A stretch of DNA of 64,000 nt from Massilia pinisoli (GCF_024753285.1 NZ_JANUGW010000023.1:39590-103589), one strand, 5' to 3'. Positions 8,673-17,317 are shown, numbered from the stretch's first letter. Program-made: numbers and translations. The notes: generated from the letters alone by a model not told the origin.

Positions 8673-8770
8673 GATGATGTCCTCATGGTTGACGGCGATG
8701 GGGTGACGGCACTGCGGCCGTGTTTCCAGTATCGATCCAACCGGTCAGGCGATCCGTACGATGCCGTACA

Positions 8771-9001
8771 TTACGTCGCGCTTTTTTGTTCCTTATGCAA
8801 GCCCGGGACCCAGCCCATGAAGCCCATGAGGCCGAGGACGCCGATCAGGCACGTCAGGAGGCCGCCCGTGATGAGGAAGAAGACGTCTTGCGCCGCCATG
8901 TCGCCCGGCGTCGCTTGCGGGACGGGGCCCGTGCTGACGAGGCCGAAGGCCGTCAGCAGAACTCCCCAGAGAATGATGCCGATCCATGCCACGCTGTTCA
9001 T
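8771..9001 (-). CDS. Small two-helix membrane protein, unknown
   Basis: A 76-residue protein with two hydrophobic segments, SVAWIGIILWGVLLTAFGLV and FFLITGGLLTCLIGVLGLMG, separated by a short polar loop rich in proline and glycine. The last residues are basic and polar (HKEQKSAT). I do not recognise a named family. AAAGGAC sits before the ATG. It lies in a row of minus-strand envelope genes and is about 100 bases upstream of the lmo0937-family gene. The bases 9002-9221 upstream hold no gene and probably its promoter. Confidence 0.6.
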   Translation of the reverse strand: MNSVAWIGIILWGVLLTAFGLVSTGPVPQATPGDMAAQDVFFLITGGLLTCLIGVLGLMGFMGWVPGLHKEQKSAT

Positions 9002-9221
9002 GTCGCGTCCTTTCGCTTGAGTTAACTCTGCCGTATGAAGCTGAGACCGATTCTTATGTGGGCAGGCAAACTGCTCCGTGCGCTGCCGCACATTGCGAAA
9101 AAGAAAACTTAGTGAGCGATCGTACAAGGTGCAAACCCATGCGCGCGGCATGGCGCCGATGCCGGATGCATGACGGCGGCGTGGGGCAGCACCCGTTATC
9201 AACATAGCACGCCGCCGCGCG

Positions 9222-9247
9222 AAAAAAAACCGGGGCAGCAGCCCCGG
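9222..9247 (-). terminator. Rho-independent terminator
   Basis: A CCGGGGC stem with a four-base loop and GCCCCGG (9230-9247 on the plus strand) is followed on the minus strand by eight T residues (9222-9229). It ends transcription of the glycine-zipper gene at 9296-10150. A 16-base direct repeat (9241-9256 and 9268-9283) carries the same half-stem twice, so an alternative hairpin arm exists. Confidence 0.85.
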
Positions 9248-9295
9248 TGTTGTTGCCCGGCGCCGCGGCCCCGGTGTTGTTGCGTTTATACGTCT

Positions 9296-10150
9296 TCAGG
9301 CGGAGCGCAGCGTGCCCTTGACGATGCGGACGCGGTCGCCCGTGCGCCACGGCGGCGCGCTGTGCTGGTGGAACGTGCGCAGCGTGCCGTCATCCAGGCG
9401 GACGCGGATCTCGTAGCTCGTATCGGCCTTCATATTGCCTTCGACCTGGTTGCCCATGACGGCACCGCCGACGGCACCGGCCACCGTGGCCAGTTGCCGG
9501 CCATGGCCGCTGCCTACCTGGTTGCCGAGCAGGCCGCCGAGGAGGGCGCCGCCCGCCGCGCCCACGCCGCTGCCCTGGGCGCGCGTCTTGATCGCGCGGA
9601 TCGATTCGATGTTGCCGCAGTTGCCGCACCAGTTGCTGTTCGTATCAGCCTCGGCCACGCGGGTCGACTTGTGCGCGGCGCGCGGTGCCGGTGCCGGTTC
9701 GGCCGGCGCATAACGCGGCGCAGGTGCGGCCACGGGGGCGGCGGGGTAGTCGGTGCCGGACGACGTCGCGCCCTGGCTGCCGCCGTAACCGTACGCGGTG
9801 TTCGGTGCCGCGTAGGCCTGGGCGCCGGCCGGGGCTGGATACGTGGATTGCGCCGGCGCGGTGGCCGGATAGCCGGGCTGCGGTTGCGCCGCGAACGGCG
9901 CGGCGGGCGTGGCGCCGGGCGGCAGCGCGGAGGGCGCCGTGTAGCCCGGCTGGCCCGGTTGCTGCAGGCCGGCCGACAGGGCGGCGCGGTCGGTGTCGCT
10001 CAGGTGGCTGCGGTTGCCGCCCGTCGACGACGGCAGCCAGCCCATGATCGCGGCCGTGCCGAGGGCGCAGAACAGGATGACGGCGATCGCGGCGGCGATC
10101 AGCAGCGGATGTTGCCTGGCCCGGGCGGGCGTGTGGGGATGCGTGTCCAT
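9296..10150 (-). CDS. Glycine-zipper 2TM protein with Ala/Pro-rich linker
   Basis: A 284-residue protein. An N-terminal membrane anchor at about 15-38 (LLIAAAIAVILFCALGTAAI) is followed by a long Ala/Pro/Gln/Tyr-rich low-complexity region (about 65-165). A WCGNCGNIESIRAI segment comes next, then a glycine zipper at about 195-240 (GVGAAGGALLGGLLGNQVGSG, AGAVGGAVMGNQVEG) and a C-terminal beta-rich part (YEIRVRLDDGTLRTF, GDRVRIVKGTL). The last two parts match the SlyB/17-kDa-antigen-type glycine-zipper family. It is probably anchored in the inner membrane and spans the periplasm. A similar C-terminal module recurs in the lipoprotein at 17436-17900. The role is inferred to be envelope integrity. 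Confidence 0.78.
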   Translation of the reverse strand: MDTHPHTPARARQHPLLIAAAIAVILFCALGTAAIMGWLPSSTGGNRSHLSDTDRAALSAGLQQPGQPGYTAPSALPPGATPAAPFAAQPQPGYPATAPAQSTYPAPAGAQAYAAPNTAYGYGGSQGATSSGTDYPAAPVAAPAPRYAPAEPAPAPRAAHKSTRVAEADTNSNWCGNCGNIESIRAIKTRAQGSGVGAAGGALLGGLLGNQVGSGHGRQLATVAGAVGGAVMGNQVEGNMKADTSYEIRVRLDDGTLRTFHQHSAPPWRTGDRVRIVKGTLRSA

Positions 10151-10351
10151 GGCTTTCCTTTCGGGTGGGTCCGGTACGTTTCCATTGTCCCTGGCAACAA
10201 CACACCGTTCCGTGCGTCACCGTACATACTTGCCCTGGCACGGCCGGTACGCTGACTAAAAGTTGTTTGCAAATGTTTCCGGCCGGTGTAATTACGTGTT
10301 TTCGAACCTCAGCCACCGTGTGCACCGATGAAGTCCAACCGCGAGGGTCCG

Positions 10352-11083
10352 ATGAACTCAGCCGCTCCACCTCTGGTCGCCGAGCACAATGCCAACCTGC
10401 TGCTGGCCGCGCTGCCGCCGCAGGAACTGGCCCGGATGCTGCCGGCCCTCGACCAGGTGAAGGTGGAGGTGGGCGCCACCCTGTGCGAGCCGGGAGACAC
10501 GATCCGCCACGTCTATTTTCCGCACGATTGCCTGATCTCGCTGATGGCCGTGGCGGAAGGCCGCATGACGCTCGAAGTGGGCCTCGTCGGACGCGAAGGC
10601 ATGCTGGGCGCCACCGTCGCCCTGGGCCACGACACGACGCAGGTGCGCGCCGTCGTGCAGCGCGCGGGCAGCGCGAGCCGCATCGAGGCCGAGCACCTGC
10701 GCACCGAATTCGCCCGCAACCCCGTCCTGCAGCGCGTGCTGTACCGCTACACGGACGTGCTGCTCGCGCAGGCCATCCAGATCGCCGTCTGCAGCCGCTA
10801 CCACGTGCTGGAAGCGCGGCTCGCGCGGTCGCTGCTCGTCACGCGCGACCGGCTGCAATCCGATAAATTCCACCTCACGCACGAATTCCTCGCGCACGCG
10901 CTGGGCGTGCGCCGCGTGGGCGTCACGAAGGCCGCCAGCGCGTTGCAGCAGCAGGGCCTGATCAACTACAGCCGGGGCAATATCGAGATCCTCGACCCGG
11001 CACGCCTCGCGGCGGCCGCGTGCACGTGCTACGAGATCGTGCGCGAGGCCGGGGCGGGTGTCGGTGCGCCGATTCTCGTCTGA
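10352..11083 (+). CDS. Crp/Fnr-family transcriptional regulator
   Basis: A 243-residue regulator with an N-terminal cyclic-nucleotide-binding-like beta-roll (VEVGATLCEPGDTIRHVYFP, LVGREGMLGA) and a C-terminal winged helix (LTHEFLAHALGVRRVGVTKA, LINYSRGNIEILD). There is no cysteine cluster as in Fnr, and the cAMP-binding residues of Crp are not obvious, so the ligand is unknown. The start at 10352 has GAGGG upstream; an ATG at 10328 in frame does not. It is transcribed divergently from the glycine-zipper gene across about 200 bases, so it could control that gene and the stress block around it. That is inference from position. Possible promoter elements (TTGTTT, TGTAAT) lie near 10263-10292. 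Confidence 0.85.
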   Translation: MNSAAPPLVAEHNANLLLAALPPQELARMLPALDQVKVEVGATLCEPGDTIRHVYFPHDCLISLMAVAEGRMTLEVGLVGREGMLGATVALGHDTTQVRAVVQRAGSASRIEAEHLRTEFARNPVLQRVLYRYTDVLLAQAIQIAVCSRYHVLEARLARSLLVTRDRLQSDKFHLTHEFLAHALGVRRVGVTKAASALQQQGLINYSRGNIEILDPARLAAAACTCYEIVREAGAGVGAPILV

Positions 11084-11099
11084 CCTTCTGCGCCAGTCC

Positions 11100-11130
11100 A
11101 AAAACAACGCCCCGGCATGCGGGGCGTTGT
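11100..11130 (-). terminator. Rho-independent terminator of OsmB-like gene
   Basis: A perfect 10-base stem (11104-11113 with 11121-11130) and a seven-base loop, followed on the minus strand by T residues at 11100-11103. It lies between the convergent Crp/Fnr and OsmB-like genes. The plus-strand side has no U-tract, so it serves the minus-strand gene mainly. Confidence 0.85.
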
Positions 11131-11153
11131 CGTTACTGCGGTACGAACTTCGC

Positions 11154-11375
11154 TTAGTGCGTCGTCTTGACCTGGTTGCCGATCACGCCGCCCACGGCTG
11201 CGCCACCGATGGTGCCGGCTGCGCTGCCGCCCGTCAGCGCGCCGCCGACGACGGCACCTGCGCCCGCGCCGATCGCGGTGTTGCGGTCCTGCTTCGACAT
11301 GCCGGCGCAGCCGGTCAGGCCCATGGCTGCAGTTGCCAGCGATGCGGTCACGATGATGGTCTTGATGGTTTTCAT
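11154..11375 (-). CDS. OsmB-like glycine-zipper lipoprotein
   Basis: A 73-residue lipoprotein: signal peptide with GLTGC lipobox, then a segment very close to E. coli OsmB (DRNTAIGAGAGA and GTIGGAAVGGVIGNQV). OsmB is a small outer-membrane lipoprotein induced by osmotic stress. The glycine zipper at about 35-68 should pack into or against the membrane. AAGGAGA precedes the ATG. A terminator follows at 11100-11130. A BON-domain lipoprotein lies 49 bases upstream on the same strand and may be co-transcribed. Confidence 0.82.
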   Translation of the reverse strand: MKTIKTIIVTASLATAAMGLTGCAGMSKQDRNTAIGAGAGAVVGGALTGGSAAGTIGGAAVGGVIGNQVKTTH

Positions 11376-11424
11376 GATGATCTCCTTAAGGTGGGTTGCT
11401 TACGCTTCTACACGGTGCCAAAAC

Positions 11425-11757
11425 TCACTTCAGGCGCAGCTCATTCCTGACCGATCTGACGCCCCTCACGGTGCGCGCGGCCGCGGCGGCCGCCGCCACG
11501 TCGTCCGCCGAGCTCACGAATCCGCTTAGCCGGACGACCCCCTGGTCCGTGTCGACGTCGATCTCGTTCGCCTTCAGGCTGGCATCGCCGAGGAGGGCGG
11601 CCTTCACGCCGGCCGTGATGCCGGCGTCGCCGGTTCGCTGGACGGCCACCGTCGGGTGGTCCGTCGCGCATCCCGCGATCCCGCACAGGACCAGGGCCGC
11701 CAGCAGCGCCGATGCACCAACCGCTGCCGGGGTCTTGCCTTTGCCGAATCGTGTCAT
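11425..11757 (-). CDS. BON-domain lipoprotein
   Basis: A 110-residue lipoprotein with an AGC lipobox (GIAGCATD) and one BON domain at about 45-108. The domain shows DAGITAGVKAALLGDASLKANEI, then GVVRLSGFV and VRSVRNELRLK. BON domains occur in OsmY and related periplasmic proteins and are thought to bind phospholipid or protect the envelope under osmotic shock. It is closely similar in layout to the BON lipoprotein at 18727-19041, so the two are likely paralogues. An alanine run sits in the middle (DDVAAAAAAART). The start is preceded by only a weak ribosome site. Confidence 0.82.
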   Translation of the reverse strand: MTRFGKGKTPAAVGASALLAALVLCGIAGCATDHPTVAVQRTGDAGITAGVKAALLGDASLKANEIDVDTDQGVVRLSGFVSSADDVAAAAAAARTVRGVRSVRNELRLK

Positions 11758-11883
11758 TACCGTCCTGCTTTCCTCGCGATGCTTGCCTGGCGTTCGGGAA
11801 CGGCGCCGGCCTTACCATGTGTTCAGAATAAATCTGCCGTGCATAGCGGTCTGTACGACAAATAACACTGTGTCATCCCCGCC

Positions 11884-13944
11884 TCAACGCTTTGCGCTTT
11901 TCCCGGGCGGCGGCGCCACGGGCTTGGCACCGGCCTGCGCCAGCAGCGCGCCGCACGGGCTGTCCTTGCCCGGTCCGGTGTTAATCAACGGCAGCAGGGC
12001 GGCCGCCGGTGCAGCGACGATGGCCAACGCGGCCGCCGCGCCGCCCTTCATGACGAGCACTTTCTTGTCGAGCGACAGGTCCGGATGCTTGAACGTGCCG
12101 CGCACGAAGAACGGCGTGCGCAACGTGAAGATGCGCAGCGCTTTTGTCTCCGGCTTGATGCGCAGGTCGAGCTGCTCGGTCGACATGTTGACCCAGCCAT
12201 TGATGTCGACGATCGCGTCATCCGTGTCGAGCACGAACGTGCGCGTGCGCGCGACGCCGTCCTTCACGCCGAGGTCGGCGGCGAGGCAGTTCAGCTTGAC
12301 TTCCTTGTCGCCGAACAGCTTCGTGATGATGACGTTGCCCACGTTCAGCCCGGCTTCCTCGAGCAACAGCTTGCTGACGACGCCCTGGCTGACGAGGCCT
12401 TTCACTTCACCGTTCGCGTCGGCCAGCATGGCGCCCACGGAATCACCGGTTGCCGTCAGCTTCGCCTCGCCATAGATCGATCCGACCGTCGCCTGCATCT
12501 TTTCGATCTGCGGGAACAATTCCTTGATGTGGATGTCGCGCGCCTTCACATCGGCCGTCGCCTTGATGGGATTGTTCGGGTTGCTGCCGTCCAGCTTGAT
12601 GTTCGAATTGACGTTGCCGCCGGCCATGGCGAAGTCGAGCGGCTGCAGGGTGAGCACGCCGTCGTTCATCACGACATGGCTTTGCAGCTTGCTGAGCGGC
12701 AGGTCCTTGTCCTTGACGATGCGGTCGGCCGTGAAGCGGACGTCGGCGTCCAACGCCTTCCAGCGCTCCGTGTGGAATTTTTCGACCGGTAACGCCTTGC
12801 CTTCCGGCTGCACCGCGTCGACGCCGCGCGCGCGCTTGCTCGCGTTGGAATCGGCGCCGATCAGCGGGCCGAGGTCGGCGAAGCGCAGCTGGTGCGACAC
12901 GATGGTACCGGTCAGCTTGTTGCGCGGCTTGCCCGTGACGAATTCGAGGTGGCCCGCGATGTCGGACTGGCCCACCTTGCCCTTGAACTTGTCGTACACC
13001 CAGCGGGTCTTGTCCTTGTCCAGCGTGCCCGTCAGGTGGCCGTCCGTCGAGAACGCGGGTGTCTCCGGCAGCAGCACGCCCGTGAACGGATACAGCCGCG
13101 CCATCGACGGCGCCGCCAGCGTCAGCTTCAGGTCCATGCCCGCGAGGTGGGCCGGGCGCGTGACAGTCCCTTCGATGGCGACGCGCGTGTTGGCCGAGTG
13201 CACGTCGGCCTGGATGGGGAAGGGTTCGTCCTGGTTGCGCAGCGACAGCACCTTGCCCGCCTTGCCGCCGCCGCCCACGGGCGCGCCGTTGTACTCGCCG
13301 CGCAGCTGGAACGCGATGCCGTACGTCGGGTCGTTCGCGATCGTGTCGATGTCCGCGGTGACGTCGGCCTTCGTGACGGCGTCGATCACGTGGATCGTGC
13401 CCTTGTTCAGCACGACGCGCTCGAGGTCGAGCGTCCAGTTCGATTTCTTCTGTTCCGGCTTGTAGACCCAGTTGTAGTGCGTGGCATCCGTGCGCAGCAA
13501 TTCCGCCTGCGGACCGTCGAAGCGCAGCACGGGCACATGGATCGTGTGGGTCAGCAGGGCGAACGGATCGAGCGAGAACGAGAACTGGCGCACGCTCGCC
13601 ATGTCGCGCTGGGGCAGGCCGGCGGGGTTGCCCACGTGGACGTCGTTCGCGTACAGGTGCGGCCACGGGATGTAGTCGCGCCACGTTCGCTGGCCTTTCG
13701 GTATGCTTTTGGAAGGCTGCTCCCAATGCACCGCGAGGTCGCCGCGGATCACGAACGGGCGCTCGATCGCATCGCTGACTTTCTCGTCGAGCCAGGGCTT
13801 GACGCGGTTCCAGTCGAACGTGAGGAGGATGATGATGGCGATGACAGGTATCGCCACCAGCACGCCGACGATGCCGAGCGTGATTTTCGCCGGACGCGAC
13901 AGATGCGCGCCCTGCCTGGGCTGTTGGGCTGGTTGGGTTGTCAT
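11884..13944 (-). CDS. AsmA-family protein
   Basis: A 686-residue protein with one N-terminal membrane helix (about 28-48, LGIVGVLVAIPVIAIIILLTF) followed by WNRVKPWLDEKVSDAI and a long beta-rich periplasmic part. That is the standard AsmA layout. The C-terminal third contains the AsmA_2-like portion (VKLNCLAADLGVKDGVA, VDINGWVNMSTEQLDLRIKP). AsmA-like proteins are now viewed as bridges for phospholipid transport between the membranes. The start at 13944 is preceded by AAGGAAG-like bases. The upstream spacer to 14133 is shared with a divergent lipoprotein gene. Confidence 0.85.
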   Translation of the reverse strand: MTTQPAQQPRQGAHLSRPAKITLGIVGVLVAIPVIAIIILLTFDWNRVKPWLDEKVSDAIERPFVIRGDLAVHWEQPSKSIPKGQRTWRDYIPWPHLYANDVHVGNPAGLPQRDMASVRQFSFSLDPFALLTHTIHVPVLRFDGPQAELLRTDATHYNWVYKPEQKKSNWTLDLERVVLNKGTIHVIDAVTKADVTADIDTIANDPTYGIAFQLRGEYNGAPVGGGGKAGKVLSLRNQDEPFPIQADVHSANTRVAIEGTVTRPAHLAGMDLKLTLAAPSMARLYPFTGVLLPETPAFSTDGHLTGTLDKDKTRWVYDKFKGKVGQSDIAGHLEFVTGKPRNKLTGTIVSHQLRFADLGPLIGADSNASKRARGVDAVQPEGKALPVEKFHTERWKALDADVRFTADRIVKDKDLPLSKLQSHVVMNDGVLTLQPLDFAMAGGNVNSNIKLDGSNPNNPIKATADVKARDIHIKELFPQIEKMQATVGSIYGEAKLTATGDSVGAMLADANGEVKGLVSQGVVSKLLLEEAGLNVGNVIITKLFGDKEVKLNCLAADLGVKDGVARTRTFVLDTDDAIVDINGWVNMSTEQLDLRIKPETKALRIFTLRTPFFVRGTFKHPDLSLDKKVLVMKGGAAAALAIVAAPAAALLPLINTGPGKDSPCGALLAQAGAKPVAPPPGKSAKR

Positions 13945-14132
13945 GGCCTTCCTTCTGGTGGGATGGGTGCATGCAGATTAGCGTAAAGGTCGGCTCGTCA
14001 ATGTGCGGTGCCGCACCGTGGCCCGGCCGTGGGCGTCCCGAGGCCGTGCGTATGTGCGGCAGCGAACCGATCTCGTCGGGCTTGAGGGTTATAACGTTAC
14101 CAACACATTCAGTCAACGACAGGAGTCGCAAG

Positions 14133-14528
14133 ATGAATACAAAATCGATGGACCTGCTGGTGCGGGTCGGCGCAGCCGCTGCGGTTCTTTCGCTGGCCGC
14201 GTGCGCCAGCCCGGAGAAGACCCCGGCCACGGCTGCCGTCGCGGTGTCGAACAACGCCGTCGAAAACGCCGTGTCGGCGGGTGCGCCCGAACTGGCACCG
14301 GCCGAGATCACGTCCGCGCGCGACAAGATGATGCGCGCCAACCAGGCCCTCGCGGCCAAGGATTACAAGACGGCGCGCGACCTCGCGATCCAGGCCCAGG
14401 CCGACGCCAAGCTGGCGCAGAGCAAGGCCAATTCCGCGAAGGCCACGGCGGCGGCCGACGCCCTCAACGAGGACCTGCGCGTGTTGCGCCAGGAAGTCGA
14501 CCGCGCCAATTCCGACCAGCAGCAGTAA
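14133..14528 (+). CDS. DUF4398-type lipoprotein
   Basis: A 131-residue lipoprotein with an LAAC lipobox (SLAACASPE). The mature part is helical and rich in alanine, lysine and glutamine (PAEITSARDKMMRANQALAAKDY, ALNEDLRVLRQEVDRAN), typical of DUF4398. AGGAG lies before the ATG. The next gene, 74 bases downstream, encodes a larger lipoprotein with the same kind of helical region plus an OmpA domain, and the two are probably one operon. DUF4398/OmpA pairs are common in Burkholderiales and their role is not established. Confidence 0.8.
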   Translation: MNTKSMDLLVRVGAAAAVLSLAACASPEKTPATAAVAVSNNAVENAVSAGAPELAPAEITSARDKMMRANQALAAKDYKTARDLAIQAQADAKLAQSKANSAKATAAADALNEDLRVLRQEVDRANSDQQQ

Positions 14529-14602
14529 GGCAGGGCGGCAACGCGCCGCCTAACAACAAGAACCGCGCCGCCAACGCGCGCCAGACCGCAGAAAGGAAGA
14601 TC

Positions 14603-15520
14603 ATGAACCTGATGAAGGCAATCGCATTTGCCGGCGCACTGATGCTGGCCGCCTGCAGCACCGTCCCGACCACGACGCCCACGCTGGACGAGGCGCGCGC
14701 CGACTTCGTCGCGGCCAACAACAATCCGCAGGTCGCGACGTACGCGCCGCTCGAATTCAAGCAGGCCAGCGAGGCCCTTGACCGCGCGAACCAGGCCGCC
14801 GCCAAGCGCGAGAGCCTCGACACCATCGACCGCCTGGCGTACGTCGCCAAGCAGCGCATCGCCACCGCGCAGGAAATCGCGAAGTCGAAGGCCGCCGAGG
14901 CCGAGGTCGCCAACGCGAGCCGCGAGCGCGACCGCGTGCAGCTGGAAGCGCGCACGGCCGAGGCCGACCGCGCCAAGCGCGACGCGAACGCCGCCCAGGC
15001 GCAGGCCGCCGCCGCCCAGGCCCAGGCCCAGGATGCGCAGGCCCAGGCCGCGGCGGCCCAGCAGCAGGCCGCCCAGCAGTCCGAGCGCGCTGCGCACCTG
15101 GAAGCCTTGCTTGCCGACCTGCATGCGCAGAAGACGGAGCGCGGCATGATCGTCACGATCGGCGACGTGCTGTTCGCCACCGACCGCGCGGAATTGAACG
15201 CGAACGGCATGGCGACCGTACGCAAGCTGGCCGAGATCATGACGCAGAACCCCGACCGTACCGTGATGGTCGAAGGCTTTACCGACAGCACGGGCAGCGC
15301 CGCGCACAACAAGGACCTGTCCGAGCGCCGCGCGGCGTCCGTGGCCCAGGCCCTGGTCGGCCTCGGTGTGTCGCGCGAACGCATCGGCATGCGCGGCTAT
15401 GGCGAAGCCTTCCCCGTCGCGCCGAACAACACGGCATCCAACCGCCAGCTGAACCGCCGCGTGGAGATCGTGCTGTCGAACGCGGGCGCGACGATCCCGC
15501 CGCGCGCGGCGCAGCGCTGA
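14603..15520 (+). CDS. OmpA-family lipoprotein with DUF4398-like coiled coil
   Basis: A 305-residue lipoprotein: LAAC lipobox (C18), a DUF4398-like helical region (LDEARADFVAANNNPQVATY), then a very long Ala/Gln coiled coil at about 95-165 (QAQAAAAQAQAQDAQAQAAA), and an OmpA peptidoglycan-binding domain at about 185-300 (GDVLFATDRAELN, VEGFTDSTGS, NRQLNRRVEIVL). It should attach to the outer membrane and reach peptidoglycan through the coil. The coil is encoded by near-repeats of a CAGGCC hexamer (about 14995-15075), so its length may vary between strains. AAAGGAAG precedes the ATG. Confidence 0.86.
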   Translation: MNLMKAIAFAGALMLAACSTVPTTTPTLDEARADFVAANNNPQVATYAPLEFKQASEALDRANQAAAKRESLDTIDRLAYVAKQRIATAQEIAKSKAAEAEVANASRERDRVQLEARTAEADRAKRDANAAQAQAAAAQAQAQDAQAQAAAAQQQAAQQSERAAHLEALLADLHAQKTERGMIVTIGDVLFATDRAELNANGMATVRKLAEIMTQNPDRTVMVEGFTDSTGSAAHNKDLSERRAASVAQALVGLGVSRERIGMRGYGEAFPVAPNNTASNRQLNRRVEIVLSNAGATIPPRAAQR

Positions 15521-15557
15521 CTGAGAGTTTGAACCCCCACTGAAAGAGGAAAGTTTC

Positions 15558-16094
15558 ATGGAACAGAACGCATCCAACCTGGCGCACGGCTTCGACATCG
15601 CGGAGATCCGCCGCGCGGCCGCCAATCTCGAAGACGGCGCCGTCACCGAGGGCTACGCGGCCGACCGCGAAGCCGTCGTCGCCATGCTCAACGCCGCGCT
15701 CGCAACGGAGCTGCTCTGCGTGCTGCGCTACAAGCGCCATTACTTCACCGTGAGCGGTCCGAACACGGGCCACATCAAGGCCGAGTTCCTCGAGCACGCG
15801 CAGCAGGAGCAGGACCACGCCGACCGCATCGCCGAGCGCATCGTGCAGCTGAACGGCTCGCCGAACTTCAACCCGGCCACGCTCACGCAGCGCAGCCATG
15901 CGGAGTACGACGATTCGGACGACGTGCAGGCGATGATCCGCGCCGACCTGATCGCCGAGCGCGTCGCGATCGAATCGTACCGACAGATGATCCAGGCCAT
16001 CGGCGACAAGGACCCGACGACGAAGAACATGCTGATCGAGATCCTGGCCACCGAGGAAGAGCACGCGGACGACATGCGCGACCTGCTGGCCTGA
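15558..16094 (+). CDS. Ferritin-like (bacterioferritin-type) protein
   Basis: A 178-residue four-helix protein with possible di-iron ligands spaced as in the ferritin-like fold: E51 (ATELLCVLRYKRHYF), E84-x-x-H87 (EQDH), E134 (IAERVAIESY) and E166-x-x-H169 (EEEH). It resembles bacterioferritin and DUF892/Dps-like stress proteins found next to envelope stress genes. It may store iron or detoxify peroxide; ferroxidase activity is inferred. It is preceded by GAGGAAAG, lies 37 bases after the OmpA lipoprotein gene and 36 before the DUF883 gene, and so may belong to one stress operon. No heme-binding methionine can be assigned with confidence. Confidence 0.78.
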   Translation: MEQNASNLAHGFDIAEIRRAAANLEDGAVTEGYAADREAVVAMLNAALATELLCVLRYKRHYFTVSGPNTGHIKAEFLEHAQQEQDHADRIAERIVQLNGSPNFNPATLTQRSHAEYDDSDDVQAMIRADLIAERVAIESYRQMIQAIGDKDPTTKNMLIEILATEEEHADDMRDLLA

Positions 16095-16130
16095 ACCTTT
16101 TACCTACCCACCAATAACGAGGAGAACATC

Positions 16131-16472
16131 ATGCTAGAAAACATCAGCCGCGCCAACGGCAACGCATCGGCCGTCAACGGTGCCGCGAAAGACACTTCCG
16201 GCGACATGAAGGCGCTCGTGAAAGACGCCCAGTCGCTGCTGAGCGCCGCCGCATCCCTCACGGGCAACAAGGCCGACGAACTGCGCGAGCGCGGCATGGA
16301 GCTGCTCGACCAGGCGCTGGGCAAGGCCAGCAAATACCAGGATCAAGCCATGGTCAAAGGCAAGGAACTGGCACGCACGGCCGATGTCTACGTGAAGGAC
16401 AACCCATGGCGCACCGTGGCCGTGGCGGCCGGTGTCGGCCTGCTACTGGGTGTCATTCTGGGCCGCAAATAA
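16131..16472 (+). CDS. DUF883 family protein (YqjD/ElaB-like)
   Basis: A 113-residue protein with an amphipathic helical N-terminus (DMKALVKDAQSLLSAAASL, ADELRERGMELLDQAL) and a C-terminal membrane anchor (NPWRTVAVAAGVGLLLGVIL, then GRK). This is the layout of YqjD, ElaB and YgaM, membrane-anchored ribosome-binding proteins made in stationary phase in E. coli. GAGGAGA precedes the ATG. The next two genes look like partners of the E. coli yqjDEK cluster, which supports the assignment. Ribosome binding is known for the family only. Confidence 0.88.
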   Translation: MLENISRANGNASAVNGAAKDTSGDMKALVKDAQSLLSAAASLTGNKADELRERGMELLDQALGKASKYQDQAMVKGKELARTADVYVKDNPWRTVAVAAGVGLLLGVILGRK

Positions 16473-16490
16473 ATCCGGTCGGGGGCAGCC

Positions 16491-16877
16491 ATGGATAACA
16501 ACGAAACCGTCGTGCATAGCCCCGGCCTCTTGGGTGGGATCACGGGCCTGGCAAAGAATCTGTTCGGCCTCGTCGTGTCGCGACTGGAACTCGCGGCGCT
16601 CGAGCTGACGGAAGTGCGCAACCACGTGATCGAACTCGTGGCCATCTTCGCGATGGCCGCCCTGGCCACCTGGTTCGCCCTGGCCTACGGCACCGCCACG
16701 ATCGTGGCGCTGGCGTGGGAAGAAATGGGGTGGAAGATCCTGCTGGTCATGTTCGTCGTGTTCGCCGTGATCACCCTGATCCTCGTGATGAAGGGTCTGT
16801 CGATGCTCAAGCAGGGCAAGCTGGCGTTCCCGGAGACCATGAAGGAATTGCGCAACGACCGCGACATGCTCATGTGA
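16491..16877 (+). CDS. YqjE-like phage holin family protein
   Basis: A 128-residue protein with two adjacent hydrophobic segments in the middle (IELVAIFAMAALATWFALAY and ILLVMFVVFAVITLILVM) and amphipathic ends, matching the holin superfamily III/YqjE group. Despite the name, such chromosomal copies next to a DUF883 gene are not phage lysis proteins. They belong to the yqjD-yqjE-yqjK set associated with stationary phase and membrane stress. It lies 18 bases after the DUF883 gene. The start has a GGGGGC purine stretch upstream, which is acceptable but not strong. Confidence 0.85.
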   Translation: MDNNETVVHSPGLLGGITGLAKNLFGLVVSRLELAALELTEVRNHVIELVAIFAMAALATWFALAYGTATIVALAWEEMGWKILLVMFVVFAVITLILVMKGLSMLKQGKLAFPETMKELRNDRDMLM

Positions 16878-16895
16878 GCAGAAAGGATCTCGACC

Positions 16896-17261
16896 ATGGG
16901 AAAGACGATCGGCCACCACACGCAAGGCTCCCACGAGGAGCGCAAGCGGGCGCTGTTGCGTGACGGCGAGTTTTATCGCACGGGCGTCGCGCATGCGCGC
17001 GCGCAGATCAAGCACGCGGCGCGCCCCGAAGTGATGCTGCACTCCGTTATCGACCACGCCACCTGGGCCTTGCGCACGCGTGCCGACGCATTGCTGAAGC
17101 CCACCGGCACGAGCATCTCCGTGATCGCGCCGTATGCGCTGACGGTGCTGGGCTTCATCCGCAAGCGCAACCTCGGCAAGCCGGCGCTGGGCGCGGCCGT
17201 CATCCTGGGTGCGCTCGGTTGGTACTTGCAGCGCAAACGCGCGCAGCAAGTGGCATACTAG
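16896..17261 (+). CDS. YqjK-position small membrane protein
   Basis: A 121-residue protein in the position of YqjK, 18 bases after the YqjE-like gene. The N-terminal half is basic and polar (EERKRALLRDGEFYRTGVAHA). Toward the C-terminus is a single hydrophobic stretch (LGAAVILGALGWYL) followed by QRKRAQQ. I do not see a named domain and assign it by synteny only. AAAGGA precedes the ATG. A strong plus-strand terminator at 17318-17354 ends this operon. Confidence 0.6.
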   Translation: MGKTIGHHTQGSHEERKRALLRDGEFYRTGVAHARAQIKHAARPEVMLHSVIDHATWALRTRADALLKPTGTSISVIAPYALTVLGFIRKRNLGKPALGAAVILGALGWYLQRKRAQQVAY

Positions 17262-17317
17262 GGACAACGCGCCGGCCCGTACGGCCGGCGCCTTGCAGGA
17301 ATATGGTGGGGCTTGAG

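Noticed and set aside
8986..9207. Plus-strand frame in the spacer near the small membrane gene
   Set aside because: No ribosome site, no family similarity and codon use unlike the neighbours.
9241..9283. A 16-base direct repeat as a mobile-element footprint
   Set aside because: The copies are 27 bases apart, extend into the terminator, and no element lies between them.
16491..16877. Phage holin-type gene as a sign of a prophage
   Set aside because: It sits next to a DUF883 gene in the yqjDEK arrangement and no phage gene is near.
17268..17292. GC-rich palindrome after the YqjK-position gene as a terminator
   Set aside because: It has no U-tract; the better terminator is at 17318-17354.
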